Part shown: positions 17,799 to 26,714 of the stretch, in pieces
How positions within the stretch are numbered: the stretch's first letter is position 1
How the letters are laid out: each line of letters begins with the position of its first letter
From: an uncultured Arachnia sp.
GTDB lineage: Bacteria; Actinomycetota; Actinomycetes; Propionibacteriales; Propionibacteriaceae
Assembly: GCA_947493995.1 (NCBI GenBank)
Contig: CANLTJ010000002.1
Span: forward strand, 124,001 to 188,000
Length of the DNA stretch: 64,000 nt
Direction of reading: 5' to 3'
Program-made: the position numbers and the translations under genes
Notes under the pieces: generated by a model
Told to the model about the DNA's origin: nothing
Database searches by the model: none
Seen by the model: the letters and a program-made list of their open reading frames with translations, nothing else

Positions 17799-18773
17799 AT
17801 GCAGTACCGACACGTGGGCCGCTCCGGCCTCACCGTCTCCGTCGTGGGACTCGGATGCAACAGCCTGGGCCGTCCACACAGCGCGAGCGAGACCCAGACG
17901 GGCGCCGACGCGGTTGTGCACGCAGCACTGGAGAGGGGCATCACACTCTTCGACGTTGCCGACGTCTACGGACGTGAACCCGGGCTCTCCGAGATCATGC
18001 TCGGCAAGGCACTGGGGACCCATCGCGACGAGGTGGTGCTCGCCACCAAGTTCGGCATGGACATGAAGGGCGCCAACGGCCCCGACTTCGGCGCTCGCGG
18101 ATCGCGCCGCTACATCACGCGGGCCGTGGAGGCATCACTGCGAAGGCTGGGTACCGACCACATCGATCTTTACCAGTTCCACACCCCCGACTACAGCACC
18201 CCCATCGAAGAGACCTTGAACACTCTGCAGGACCTCGTCCGCTCCGGCAAGGTGCTCTACATTGGCCACTCCAACCTCACAGGGTGGCGGATAGCTGAGG
18301 CGGAATTCACCGCGAGGAGCAGCGGCGGACCCCGGTTCATCTCCAGCCAGAACCACTACAACCTGCTCGATCGTCGCGCTGAGCTTGAGGTCACAGCGGC
18401 TGCGGAGGCGTATGGACTGGGGGTGCTTCCCTACTACCCCTTGGCCAGCGGTCTTCTCACGGGAAAATACTCCGATGGGAAGGCACCGGAAGGGAGCCGC
18501 CTCAGCTACTCTCGCCCCGAGACACTGGACAGTGTTGACTACGGGCAGCTTCAGGCTTTGGGCTCCTTCGCCGCTGAACGCGGCCTCACGCCCATTCAGG
18601 TTGCGTTTTCATGGTTGGCTTCGCGCGCCTCAGTGGCGAGCGTGATTGCCGGCGCAACGAAACCTGATCAAGTGGTGCAGAATGCCGATGCCGCTGGCTG
18701 GACACCTTCCGCCGAGGATGAGGCACACCTCAATGAGATCTTCCCGCCGGCACCGAAAGTGGCCATGTTCTGA
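17799..18773 (+). CDS. Aldo/keto reductase
   Basis: NADPH-dependent reductase of 324 aa with a TIM barrel. The catalytic tetrad is visible: Asp and Tyr in FDVADVYG, Lys in VLATKFGMD and His in LYQFHTPDY. The cofactor end shows SVIAGATKPDQV. I chose ATG 17799 (MQYRHVGRSGL) because GGGGA lies 8 bases upstream; a GTG at 17769 lacks a site and adds residues unlike the family. Substrate unknown. Confidence 0.92.
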   Translation: MQYRHVGRSGLTVSVVGLGCNSLGRPHSASETQTGADAVVHAALERGITLFDVADVYGREPGLSEIMLGKALGTHRDEVVLATKFGMDMKGANGPDFGARGSRRYITRAVEASLRRLGTDHIDLYQFHTPDYSTPIEETLNTLQDLVRSGKVLYIGHSNLTGWRIAEAEFTARSSGGPRFISSQNHYNLLDRRAELEVTAAAEAYGLGVLPYYPLASGLLTGKYSDGKAPEGSRLSYSRPETLDSVDYGQLQALGSFAAERGLTPIQVAFSWLASRASVASVIAGATKPDQVVQNADAAGWTPSAEDEAHLNEIFPPAPKVAMF

Positions 18774-18820
18774 AGCCACCAACTCGTCGCAGTCTCCGCC
18801 GGACGTCCCCAGTGCGAGAC

Positions 18821-19279
18821 TCAGGGCCGACGTGTGGCGAAGAAGTCATCCAGCAGCGCACTGCACTCTGCAGCGAGAACGCCGCTGGTGACACGCGGGC
18901 GGTGATTCAGACGCGGGTCGCGGACGACGTCGAAGAGGGAAGCGACAGCACCCGCCTTGGGGTCGAAAGCGCCGAACACCAAGTGCTCGATCCGGCTGGC
19001 GACTATCGCCCCCGCACACATCGTGCAGGGTTCCAGCGTCACGACCAGCGTGCAACCGGTCAATCGCCACTGGCCCATGCTCTCCGCGGCACGACGAAGT
19101 GCAACAACCTCGGCGTGAGCCGTGGGGTCACCGAGGAGTTCGCGCTCGTTGCATCCCACAGCCACCACGCCACCGGATGGATCCAGCACGACAGCACCGA
19201 TTGGCACATCCCCGTGACGCGCTGCGACCTCGGCCTCACGGATGGCGCGCTGCATCGCCGGGGCGAAGCGACTGGCCAC
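18821..19279 (-). CDS. tadA: tRNA-specific adenosine deaminase
   Basis: Converts A34 to inosine in tRNA-Arg(ACG), a tRNA that is itself encoded at 22760-22832. The zinc-site motifs are HAEVVAL (His and catalytic Glu) and PCTMCAGA (two Cys). Length of 152 aa is normal. The start is GTG at 19279, one base after the stop of the upstream acidic protein, so the two are co-transcribed. Confidence 0.95.
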   Translation of the reverse strand: MASRFAPAMQRAIREAEVAARHGDVPIGAVVLDPSGGVVAVGCNERELLGDPTAHAEVVALRRAAESMGQWRLTGCTLVVTLEPCTMCAGAIVASRIEHLVFGAFDPKAGAVASLFDVVRDPRLNHRPRVTSGVLAAECSALLDDFFATRRP

Positions 19280-19280
19280 C

Positions 19281-19850
19281 TCAGTGGTCGAACGACTCGA
19301 CGGCGCGCTCGAACTCCGGCCCCACCTTCAACTTTCTGGCGATTTGGAGGACGAGAGCGTCGGAATCCTCGTCGTAATTCGTGGTGATCTGTTCCAGTTC
19401 GAAGGACCGCAGACCGTTGGCAGCAAACATGTCAAGGTCCCCGACAGGCACTGAGTCATCGTCTTCGTCGGGCACGTCCTCTCCGAGGTAGTCCAGGATG
19501 TCGCGGGCCAGAGGCCAGTCGTTGGCGGCGCCGGAATCGCTCAGCAGCACCTCGACGAGGCGACCGCGCACGCGGCAGGCCACGAAGAAGTCGCCGGACA
19601 CCGAGACGAATCCCACCACTCCTGAATCCCCGGGGAAGCGTCCGAGCTGGCGAACCAACTCGTCGAAGTCGTTGGCCAGGTCGAAGTTCAGGGGAACCGC
19701 CAGAGGTACGCCGTCCTCCCTGTAGACGGCCACCACGAAGTCGACGTCATCCTCGGTAGCATCCTCGAGATCGTCATCGTCGGCGTCGTCATCGGAGCCG
19801 CCGTCGTCCTTGAGGTCGAATGGCTCGGCGTCCTCATCAAATGCGTCCAC
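19281..19850 (-). CDS. tRNA adenosine deaminase-associated acidic protein
   Basis: Protein of 189 aa belonging to a family that accompanies tadA in Actinobacteria; its role is not established. It starts with a very acidic stretch ([20 protein letters not shown], about residues 17-36) and continues with a conserved globular part ([36 protein letters not shown]). I chose GTG 19850 because GGGAAGGG lies just upstream; a longer open frame reaches 20024 but would run into the divergent upp gene. Confidence 0.85.
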   Translation of the reverse strand: MDAFDEDAEPFDLKDDGGSDDDADDDDLEDATEDDVDFVVAVYREDGVPLAVPLNFDLANDFDELVRQLGRFPGDSGVVGFVSVSGDFFVACRVRGRLVEVLLSDSGAANDWPLARDILDYLGEDVPDEDDDSVPVGDLDMFAANGLRSFELEQITTNYDEDSDALVLQIARKLKVGPEFERAVESFDH

Positions 19851-19956
19851 AGTTATCCCTTCCCTCAGTACTGCCCGGTCCATCCTCCCAGACATTCGGC
19901 GCGAGCACAGCCCCTCTCCGCACTTGTGGTTCCGCAGATGTGCAAAGGTGGGTTCC

Positions 19957-20598
19957 GTGGAACTTCGCGTGGTCAAACACCCATTGGTCGACGACAAGCT
20001 CACCCTGCTGAGGGATGCCAGCACCGATCAACCGACGTTTCGTCGGCTGGTGGACGAACTGGTCACCCTGCTGGCATACGAAGCCACCCGGGGAGTCCGC
20101 GTGCGGGAGGTGAATATCACCACACCGGTCGCCGAGACCACCGGCACCCGACTGGCGCAGCCAGCGCCCTTGGTGGTGCCCATCCTGCGCGCGGGGCTGG
20201 GAATGCTGGACGGCATGCTCCGCCTCATGCCTGCTGCCGAAGTCGGTTTCCTCGGCATGATCCGTGACGAGGAGACCCTGATGCCGGTCACCTATGCCGA
20301 ACGTCTCCCACACGACCTGTCCGGGCGCCAGTGCTACGTGCTGGATCCGATGCTCGCCACCGGTGGGTCGCTGGGTGAGGCCGTGAAGTTCCTCGTGGGG
20401 CGTGGCGCCGATGACATCACGGCCATCTGTCTCCTGGCTGCCCCGGAGGGCATCGACAACATGCAGAACCTACTCGCGCACCTGGAGACACCCTGCACGC
20501 TCGTCACTGCTGCCGTTGATGAACGCCTGAACGACGTGGGATACATCGTCCCCGGTCTGGGCGATGCGGGCGACCGCCTCTACGGACTCGCCGACTGA
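19957..20598 (+). CDS. upp: Uracil phosphoribosyltransferase
   Basis: Salvages uracil to UMP using PRPP. The protein is 213 aa, starting at GTG ([15 protein letters not shown]) with AAAGGTGGG upstream. Family motifs: [14 protein letters not shown], the PRPP loop [15 protein letters not shown], and the C-terminal uracil site [16 protein letters not shown]. Divergent from the tadA operon, a conserved actinobacterial arrangement. Confidence 0.96.
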   Translation: MELRVVKHPLVDDKLTLLRDASTDQPTFRRLVDELVTLLAYEATRGVRVREVNITTPVAETTGTRLAQPAPLVVPILRAGLGMLDGMLRLMPAAEVGFLGMIRDEETLMPVTYAERLPHDLSGRQCYVLDPMLATGGSLGEAVKFLVGRGADDITAICLLAAPEGIDNMQNLLAHLETPCTLVTAAVDERLNDVGYIVPGLGDAGDRLYGLAD

Positions 20599-20759
20599 TC
20601 GCATGACCTCGTCCGGGAGTTGCTGCTTACCCAGCTTCACCACTGGTCGGGGCACCGACTCAGGGAAGGTGGCATCCACAGCCCCCACCGGCGCCGGCTA
20701 CAACGGCACGGCCCTCATGCTCGGGGATATGCGTCGCTCCATGCCATAGAACAGGTGAG

Positions 20760-21008
20760 GACTCCCGAGCAGACGTTTTCCATGGGCGTCCACCATGGCG
20801 ACGGTGCGCGGGGCGGATTAGCGGCACCCCGGCGCCGGGTTCCACAATCGAGGGCCTTGATGACCACCCCGTCGTCCAGGTCAGCTGGGACGACGCGCAG
20901 GCCTACTGCGTCTGGGCCGGGCGCCACCTACCCACCGAGGCCCAGTGGGAGTGTGCCGCCCGCGGAGGCATCGACGGCGCCCGCTACCCGTGGGGTGACG
21001 ACGCCTGA
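20760..21008 (+). pseudogene. Decayed formylglycine-generating enzyme (FGE/SUMF1) fragment
   Basis: Translating the last part gives [19 protein letters not shown], then [19 protein letters not shown] and ARYPWGDDA, an unmistakable FGE-sulfatase family core. Just upstream the family motif GADWRHP reads V-R-G-A-D-stop-R-H-P: TGG has become TAG near 20818. One extra base before S-T-I-E-G-L then shifts the frame. A TGA directly after WGDDA removes the C-terminal half with the catalytic cysteines. A further upstream piece (TFSMG) may be the start of the domain, with the middle deleted. Clearly non-functional. The sequence 20599-20759 before it holds nothing I can assign. Confidence 0.85.
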
Positions 21009-21042
21009 CCCGCGCCGGGCCCGCGAGAAACCTGCGGCCGGT

Positions 21043-21936
21043 TCAGTAGTAGTACGGGAACTTGGACCAGTCAGGATCCCGCTTCTCCAGGAAGGAGTCG
21101 CGGCCCTCGACGGCCTCATCCGTCATGTAGGCGAGCCGCGTCGTTTCCCCGGCGAACACCTGCTGGCCGACGAGTCCATCGTCAATGAGGTTGAACGCGT
21201 ACTTCAGCATGCGCTGCGCCGTGGGCGACTTGCCACAGATCTTCGCCGCCCACTCCAAGCCCACATCCTCCAGGTGCTCGTGTTCCACCACCTTGTTGAC
21301 CATCCCCATCCGGTGCGCATCGTCGGCCGTGTACACGTCGCCGAGGAAGAAAATCTCCCGGGCGAACTTCTGGCCCACCTGCCGGGCGAGATAGGCGGAC
21401 CCGAAACCCGCGTCGAAGGAGCCGACGTCCGCATCGGTCTGCTTGAACCGGGCCTCGCCGGAAGCGATCGTGAGATCGGAGACCACGTGCAGCGAATGCC
21501 CGCCGCCAGCGGCCCAGCCGCCGACGAGTGCAATGACCACCTTGGGCATGAACCGGATCATGCGCTGCGCCTCCAGAATGTGCAGACGCCCCAGCCGTGC
21601 AGCGTCGACGCCTTCAGCGGTCTCCCCGTCGGCGTACTGGTAGCCGGCACGCCCCCGGATCCGCTGATCCCCCCCGGAGCAGAAGGACCAGCCCCCGTCC
21701 TTCGGTGACGGACCATTTCCGGTCAGCAGCACACACCCGATGTCAGCGGCTGTCCGTGCGTGTTCAAGCGCCTGGCACAACTCGTCGACGGTGTGGGGGC
21801 GGAAGGCGTTGCGCACTTCCGGCCTGTCGAACGCGATGCGGACGGCCGGCACTTCGCGGGCGCGGTGGTAGGTGATATCGGTGAAATCGAAGCCGGGGAC
21901 CGCATCCCACAGCTCGGGACGGAAAGGGTTGGTCAT
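21043..21936 (-). CDS. menB: 1,4-dihydroxy-2-naphthoyl-CoA synthase
   Basis: Crotonase-family enzyme of menaquinone synthesis closing the second ring of o-succinylbenzoyl-CoA. The 297-aa sequence has SFCSGGDQRIRG, the oxyanion region LVGGWAAGGGHSLHVVSDLT, DADVGSFDAGFGSAYLARQV, and the typical MenB C-terminus EKRDPDWSKFPYYY. I used ATG 21936 (MTNPFRPELW), where family members usually begin; a GTG three codons earlier (21945) is also possible. It lies 10 bases downstream of the phosphodiesterase gene. Confidence 0.96.
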   Translation of the reverse strand: MTNPFRPELWDAVPGFDFTDITYHRAREVPAVRIAFDRPEVRNAFRPHTVDELCQALEHARTAADIGCVLLTGNGPSPKDGGWSFCSGGDQRIRGRAGYQYADGETAEGVDAARLGRLHILEAQRMIRFMPKVVIALVGGWAAGGGHSLHVVSDLTIASGEARFKQTDADVGSFDAGFGSAYLARQVGQKFAREIFFLGDVYTADDAHRMGMVNKVVEHEHLEDVGLEWAAKICGKSPTAQRMLKYAFNLIDDGLVGQQVFAGETTRLAYMTDEAVEGRDSFLEKRDPDWSKFPYYY

Positions 21937-21946
21937 GGCGGACACG

Positions 21947-22675
21947 TTAGCGACCCCACCGGACGACTTGTCGCGCCCGGTCCGGGAAATTCGTCACCAG
22001 CGCGTCGACTCCCATCTCCACAGCATGCGCCACGTCCTTCTCCTCGTCCACGGTCCAGACATTCACCTTGATGCCGGCTTCATGGGCCAGCCACACGTAA
22101 TCCGGCTGCCACACCGCATTCCATGCCGGGTGCAGCGCCCCGGCGCCCATCCAGTGGGCGTACTGCCACGGGTTGTAGAGCCCGTCCGAGTAGAGCACAC
22201 CAATCTGTGACGGTGCGACGACGCCTCGCAGGTTCGCGAGGCTGGGATGGTTGAACGAGGATATGAGGACCCGCTCGCTCAGGCCGGCATCGGCCACCAT
22301 GGCCGCCACCTCCAGCTCCAGTCCCGGGTAGGGCTCAATCGCATTCTTCAGTTCGACGTTGAGCACTGCATCCCTGTCGACAATCAGATCCAAAACCTCG
22401 TGGAGAGAGGGAATGCGTACGTTGCGATGACCGATGAATCCGTTGGAGAAGTCCATGCGGCGAAGATCCTCGAAACTCAGATCCTTGACCCGTCCGAAAC
22501 CGTTCGATGTCCGATCAATGGTTTCGTCGTGAATCACCACGAGCACGCCGTCCGCCGTGCGCTGGACGTCCAGCTCCAGCCCTTGCGCTCCCTGCTCCAG
22601 CGCCAGCCTGAATGCGGGGATGGTGTTCTCCGGCGCGTACGCGGAGGCGCCCCGGTGTGCCCAGATCTTCGTCAC
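21947..22675 (-). CDS. Glycerophosphodiester phosphodiesterase family protein
   Basis: Protein of 242 aa with a GDPD TIM barrel: WAHRGASAYAPENTIPAF carries the catalytic His and the metal-binding Glu, followed by LELDVQRTADGVLVVIHDE. It hydrolyses glycerophosphodiesters to glycerol-3-phosphate and an alcohol. No signal peptide, so cytoplasmic. GTG 22675 is preceded by GAGGAG; the frame runs further upstream only through the tRNA region. Directly upstream of menB, same strand. Confidence 0.93.
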   Translation of the reverse strand: MTKIWAHRGASAYAPENTIPAFRLALEQGAQGLELDVQRTADGVLVVIHDETIDRTSNGFGRVKDLSFEDLRRMDFSNGFIGHRNVRIPSLHEVLDLIVDRDAVLNVELKNAIEPYPGLELEVAAMVADAGLSERVLISSFNHPSLANLRGVVAPSQIGVLYSDGLYNPWQYAHWMGAGALHPAWNAVWQPDYVWLAHEAGIKVNVWTVDEEKDVAHAVEMGVDALVTNFPDRARQVVRWGR

Positions 22676-22731
22676 CGTCGTCTCCTCGCTCTGCCCCACT
22701 CGACTCGGGTCACGTGCCGAGGGGAGCACAA

Positions 22732-22755
22732 AGGCCCGGCCGGTGGGCCGGGCCT
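22732..22755 (-). terminator. Terminator of tRNA-Arg(ACG)
   Basis: AGGCCCGGCC-GGTG-GGCCGGGCCT forms a perfect 10-bp stem right after the tRNA 3' end. On the minus strand it is followed by TTTGTG, a short U-tract. Confidence 0.8.
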
Positions 22756-22759
22756 GATG

Positions 22760-22832
22760 CGCGCTCGGCAGGATTCGAACCTGCAACCTCCTGATCCGTA
22801 GTCAGGTGCTCTATCCGTTGAGCCACGAGCGC
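22760..22832 (-). tRNA. tRNA-Arg (anticodon ACG)
   Basis: Minus-strand cloverleaf with acceptor arms GCGCTCG/CGAGCGC, anticodon stem CCTGA/TCAGG around loop CTACGGA (anticodon ACG, wobble A expected to become inosine) and T-loop GGTTCGAATCC. CCA is not encoded. Confidence 0.96.
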
Positions 22833-22927
22833 TTGCCTTGCGGGCAGCCTCAAACTATACGCGCACTCAGCCCCGCCCGGCAAAACGCCTTCCCTCGGTC
22901 AGGAGAACAAGTGTCCGGGAAAGGGCA

Positions 22928-22949
22928 TCCCCCGGCCGAAACCGGGGGA
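22928..22949 (-). terminator. Terminator of tRNA-Ser(GCT)
   Basis: TCCCCCGG-CCGAAA-CCGGGGGA, an 8-bp GC-rich stem, lies 7 bases beyond the tRNA 3' end. No T-run of note. Confidence 0.65.
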
Positions 22950-22955
22950 CGCTCA

Positions 22956-23049
22956 TGGCGGAGGTGGAGGGATTTGAACCCTCGATGGGGTTGAAGCCCC
23001 AAACCCGCTTAGCAGGCGGGCGCCATAGACCAGACTAGGCGACACCTCC
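22956..23049 (-). tRNA. tRNA-Ser (anticodon GCT)
   Basis: Class II tRNA on the minus strand: acceptor GGAGGTG/CACCTCC, anticodon stem CCCGC/GCGGG around CTGCTAA (anticodon GCU, codons AGC/AGU), long variable arm (TTTGGGGCTTCAACCCC region) and T-loop GGTTCAAATCC. CCA is encoded. Confidence 0.96.
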
Positions 23050-23158
23050 ACGCCCGCCAAGGGTAGCGGGTGCCCCTGAGCAGTGCCAACCGACGCAAAT
23101 CGAGAATCAACGAGACCGTCACCTACAATCGCAAACGAAGGGGAGGACAGAAACCATC

Positions 23159-25123
23159 ATGAGCGACGAGCAGCGTCCCGAGCACACGCCCAGGCGTGAG
23201 GAAGACCTGCACAGCTCTGGTGGTCTCCACCAAAACGACAGCCGTTCGCACGCGTCGGCAGCGGACGACGACTCGGGCGTGACTTCTTCCAAGGGTGAGT
23301 CCGCATTGCGCGAACCTTCTCTCTCTGATGCAACACCGCGACGTGTCGGTTCACACGCGGTAACAGCGGAATACCGTTCCCTCATGAACAACCGCGGTCG
23401 CGTGCTTTTCATCCTCGCCGCCATCGCGGTGACAGCGGCCGTCACGTCCTTCGCTGCATCTCGTACCGGCTCTGGACTGGTATGGGTCATCGGGGTGCCC
23501 CTCATGCTCGTCGCTGTCATCGTTGGTGTGCTGGGGCGCACTGCCGCATTCACCGTCGCCAGCACCGTCCTGCCGGGTATCGGACTGCTTGGCTCCCGAT
23601 CCCGTCCCGCCCGCGTGCTCGGGGTCGTGTTCCCGGCCGCCCTCCTGATGGCGATTGCCTGGGCCGGGTTCTCCGCCTCGGCGGATCTGGGGAGCTTCGC
23701 AGGCTTCGCGGTCAATCCGTCCGAGCTCCGGACCCTGACCGTGGCAGCTGTCGCCATCGGGCTGCTGTGGGTGTCCCTGATCGCTGGTACACATCTTCTG
23801 ACACGCCCCCGGGGATGGGGGTGGGGCCGTCGGGCCCTGGGCGCCGTGCTCGTGGCGGCGCTGAGTTTCAGTGTGGCCGGGTCCGCTGCCATTGCCGCAC
23901 GCTATGCATTCGACCAGGAGAAGCTGGTCCGAAAGGTCTTTCCCGATGAGACCGAGGTGCAGTCCACCTCCCGGCCCTCCATTGATGGGACCGAGAGGGA
24001 CCCGTGGCGCAACAATCCCCGAATCAACATCTTGTTGTTGGGCGCGGACAGCGCCGATGCCCGCGATCCTGATGAGGGTCTGCGAACCGACACCATCATG
24101 GTGGCATCCGTCGACACCAGCACCGGCAACACGACCATTGTGCAGATCCCGAGGAATGTGCAGTACACACCCTTTCCGGAAGGATCCGAACTCGACGAGA
24201 TCTATCCCAACGGGTTCCGTGGTGAGGGTGAGTTCTTCATCAATTCGCTGTGGAACGTGGTGGAGGACTGGTATCCCGACCTCTTCGCGGGCCAGACGTT
24301 CCGCGGGGCCGAAGGCATGAAGCTGGGCGTCGAAGGCATCACGGGTCTCAAGATCGACTACTTCGCCCTACTCAACATCGATGGCGTGCAGCGTCTCATC
24401 GACGCCATGGGAGGCGTTGACGTCAACATCAACAGGCCGCTTCCCATCGGTGGGAACACCAACGGCAAACGGCCCACGGGATGGCTCGAGCCGGGCCCCA
24501 ATCAACACCTGTATGGCTACGAAGCCATGTGGTACGCCAGAAGCCGCTCAGACAGCAGCGACTACGATCGCATGGCTCGTCAGTCGTGCCTCGTCGATGC
24601 CATCATCACGCAGGCCAATCCGGCAACCATGCTCAGCTCCTACGAGGCGATCGCCTCCGCATCGGCGGACATGGTGATGACCGACATCCCACAGCAGGTG
24701 CTCGAGCCCTTGGTCAGTTTGTCGCTGAAGGTGAAGGACGCTCGGATCACGCGCCTCGTCTTCTCGCCCGGCAAGAACGGCTACGACTTCAACGATCCGG
24801 ACTTCGACGTCATGCGTCAGTCCGTGCAGGATGCGATCAACAACCGTCCGGGCCAGCCGTCCACCAATCCGAGTGTTACCCCTGGGGTGACTGACACCCC
24901 GACAGAGGACGACTCAGAAGAGCCGTCGCAGGCTCCGTCCACGTCGAACACCCCATCCGGGGGAACATCGGCCAGCCCTGAGCCGACTCTGGTGGATGGC
25001 GCCCAACAGGTGGCCGACGCATGCGCCTACAATCCGGTCGATGCAGACGAGGATGGCGAGAATCGAAACGGCGGAGGCGTGAACGGCGGGGACGTGGAGA
25101 TCAACCGCCCCGAGGACGAGTAG
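23159..25123 (+). CDS. LytR-CpsA-Psr (LCP) family cell-wall glycopolymer ligase
   Basis: Membrane protein of 654 aa expected to attach lipid-linked glycopolymers to peptidoglycan outside the membrane. About 75 cytoplasmic, charged residues come first, then at least four or five membrane helices (about residues 80-245), then the LCP domain (about 290-500): NILLLGADSADARDP, LRTDTIMVASVDT, TTIVQIPRNVQYTP, YEAMWYARSRSDSSDYDRM. The polar tail (560-654) is rich in Pro, Thr, Ser, Glu. Several helices before the LCP domain are more than the single anchor of the basic family. Start ATG follows GGGGAGGACAG. Confidence 0.93.
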   Translation: MSDEQRPEHTPRREEDLHSSGGLHQNDSRSHASAADDDSGVTSSKGESALREPSLSDATPRRVGSHAVTAEYRSLMNNRGRVLFILAAIAVTAAVTSFAASRTGSGLVWVIGVPLMLVAVIVGVLGRTAAFTVASTVLPGIGLLGSRSRPARVLGVVFPAALLMAIAWAGFSASADLGSFAGFAVNPSELRTLTVAAVAIGLLWVSLIAGTHLLTRPRGWGWGRRALGAVLVAALSFSVAGSAAIAARYAFDQEKLVRKVFPDETEVQSTSRPSIDGTERDPWRNNPRINILLLGADSADARDPDEGLRTDTIMVASVDTSTGNTTIVQIPRNVQYTPFPEGSELDEIYPNGFRGEGEFFINSLWNVVEDWYPDLFAGQTFRGAEGMKLGVEGITGLKIDYFALLNIDGVQRLIDAMGGVDVNINRPLPIGGNTNGKRPTGWLEPGPNQHLYGYEAMWYARSRSDSSDYDRMARQSCLVDAIITQANPATMLSSYEAIASASADMVMTDIPQQVLEPLVSLSLKVKDARITRLVFSPGKNGYDFNDPDFDVMRQSVQDAINNRPGQPSTNPSVTPGVTDTPTEDDSEEPSQAPSTSNTPSGGTSASPEPTLVDGAQQVADACAYNPVDADEDGENRNGGGVNGGDVEINRPEDE

Positions 25124-25130
25124 CTGCGGC

Positions 25131-25589
25131 TCAAGAACCGTCCCAAACTCGGTAGCCCTTCGCTGAGTCCAGGCGAGCACCCATCTCGTCGAGGATTTCG
25201 TCAATCCTCGCCCGTTCCAAGTTGTTGAACTCCAGCCGAGTCCGCTTTTCATCCCCTTCATGGATCACCACCTGGCCGCCTGCTTTGGCACGAGTGATGC
25301 GCGTCACCTCGGCCCACGCGCCCCACTGTTCGCCAGCCCGGCTTCTCACCGTGTAGCCCTCTTCGTCGAGGACGAGTTCGGCAGCTGACGCCTTCTGGGC
25401 CACGAGCGCCGCAAGCAACAGGAGCAGGCCGGCCACCAGGAGGACGGCGGCCAGCGCGACGAGGGCCCAGTGCCAGCCGTTGATCAGGGCGAGAACCAGG
25501 AGACCCGCACCGAGGAGGCTGGCGACGGCGGAGATGAGGAAAGCGCGGACGGGTACTCGGGGGGCGATGGAGAAGGTGGTTGCTGCCAT
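25131..25589 (-). CDS. Two-helix membrane protein with PH-like domain
   Basis: Protein of 152 aa: two adjacent transmembrane helices (about residues 15-65) followed by a soluble domain (LVLDEEGYTVRSRAGEQWGA then WAEVTRITRAKAGGQVVIHE) that has the look of bacterial PH-like domains. ATG 25589 (MAATTFSIAPRV) is chosen because the longer frame runs into the tRNA gene. It converges on the LCP gene, 7 bases between stops. Function unknown. Confidence 0.75.
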   Translation of the reverse strand: MAATTFSIAPRVPVRAFLISAVASLLGAGLLVLALINGWHWALVALAAVLLVAGLLLLLAALVAQKASAAELVLDEEGYTVRSRAGEQWGAWAEVTRITRAKAGGQVVIHEGDEKRTRLEFNNLERARIDEILDEMGARLDSAKGYRVWDGS

Positions 25590-25614
25590 GCCTGCATGGT
25601 AGGGGCTCCGACGG

Positions 25615-25699
25615 CGGCGAGGGTGGGATTCGAACCCACGGAGCGTTTCCACTCGGCCGCTTTCAAGGCGGCTGCACTAGTCCACTATGCGACCTCGCC
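25615..25699 (-). tRNA. tRNA-Ser (anticodon TGA)
   Basis: Class II tRNA on the minus strand: acceptor GGCGAGG/CCTCGCC, anticodon stem GCCGC/GCGGC around CTTGAAA (anticodon UGA), a variable arm and T-loop GGTTCGAATCC. CCA not encoded. It is the third serine tRNA in 8 kb. Confidence 0.95.
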
Positions 25700-25731
25700 A
25701 CTGCAATTGACGCAGCGGCCACAATGGTAGC

Positions 25732-26670
25732 GTGCAGAAGACGTCTCCGCTTCCTCCCCGCCACGGGTTGCAAGCCGCCTGGGTCCGGACACCGGACCGC
25801 GATCCCGACAATCCTCTGCCGTGGCCGACGATGCGGGACTTCCTCCTCACCAAGCTCGGTCCTGCTCGCGACGAAGTGGATCCCATGCTCGCCGACGGCG
25901 CCTTCGTCGACTCCTCCGGAACACCTCTGACCGGCGGCGAGGCGTACCAGCCGCACACTTTCATCTGGTTCCACCGTCGCCTCCGCGACGAGGCGGAAGT
26001 TCCGGGGGAACTTGTAGTACTGCACCGGGACGAGCGTCTGGTGGTCTTCGACAAGCCGCATTTCCTGTCCACCATCCCGCGCGGCAGGCACGTCCTGCAG
26101 AGCGCCGTCGTGAAGGCGAGACAGCTGCTGGACCTGCCGGAGCTGACTGCGGCCCACCGGCTGGATCGAGCCACGGCCGGCGTCCTGCTCATGACCACCG
26201 AACGGAGGTGGCGAGCCCCCTACCAGTCGTTGTTCAGCGATCGTGCCGTGGAGAAGACCTACGAGGCCATCGCCCCGCTACGCCCGGGGCTGGTCTTCCC
26301 GCTTGAGGTGGAGTCGCACTTGGTCAAGCAGGTGGGCACCATGCAGGCGGAAACTCTGGAACTGCCTCCGAACGCCCACACGACCATTGATCTGTTGGAG
26401 GCCCGCGGTGGTTGGGGCCGTTTCGCGGTGCGACCGACGACCGGGCGAACGCACCAAATCCGTGCACACTTCACCCAGCTGCGGATGCCGATCCTCAATG
26501 ATCCGCTGTACCCCAACGTTCTGGATACGAACATCGACGACTTCTCCAGCCCATTGGCCTTGGTGTCCCGGAGTCTCGAATTCATCGATCCCATTGACAA
26601 GACGATCCGACGATTCACCTCTCGACGTCGGCTGCCGTGGCCTGGACCGAACCAGTCCTGCCTGGGGTGA
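25732..26670 (+). CDS. RluA-family RNA pseudouridine synthase
   Basis: Isomerises uridine in RNA. The 312-aa protein has the catalytic motif AAHRLDRATAGVLLMTT (Asp is the nucleophile) and the conserved C-terminal block RPTTGRTHQIRAHFTQLRMP followed by NDPLYP. It has about 85 N-terminal residues before the VVFDKPHFL segment and no clear S4 domain. GTG start. Target site, rRNA or tRNA, cannot be told. Confidence 0.93.
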   Translation: MQKTSPLPPRHGLQAAWVRTPDRDPDNPLPWPTMRDFLLTKLGPARDEVDPMLADGAFVDSSGTPLTGGEAYQPHTFIWFHRRLRDEAEVPGELVVLHRDERLVVFDKPHFLSTIPRGRHVLQSAVVKARQLLDLPELTAAHRLDRATAGVLLMTTERRWRAPYQSLFSDRAVEKTYEAIAPLRPGLVFPLEVESHLVKQVGTMQAETLELPPNAHTTIDLLEARGGWGRFAVRPTTGRTHQIRAHFTQLRMPILNDPLYPNVLDTNIDDFSSPLALVSRSLEFIDPIDKTIRRFTSRRRLPWPGPNQSCLG

Positions 26671-26714
26671 GCCCCGCCGCCACCGGAACGCCGTGCATAT
26701 GGCAACCTTTCCTC

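Noticed and set aside
20620..21708. 362-codon plus-strand frame between upp and menB
   Set aside because: Most of it is antisense to menB; the only meaningful similarity in the area is the broken FGE piece in other frames.
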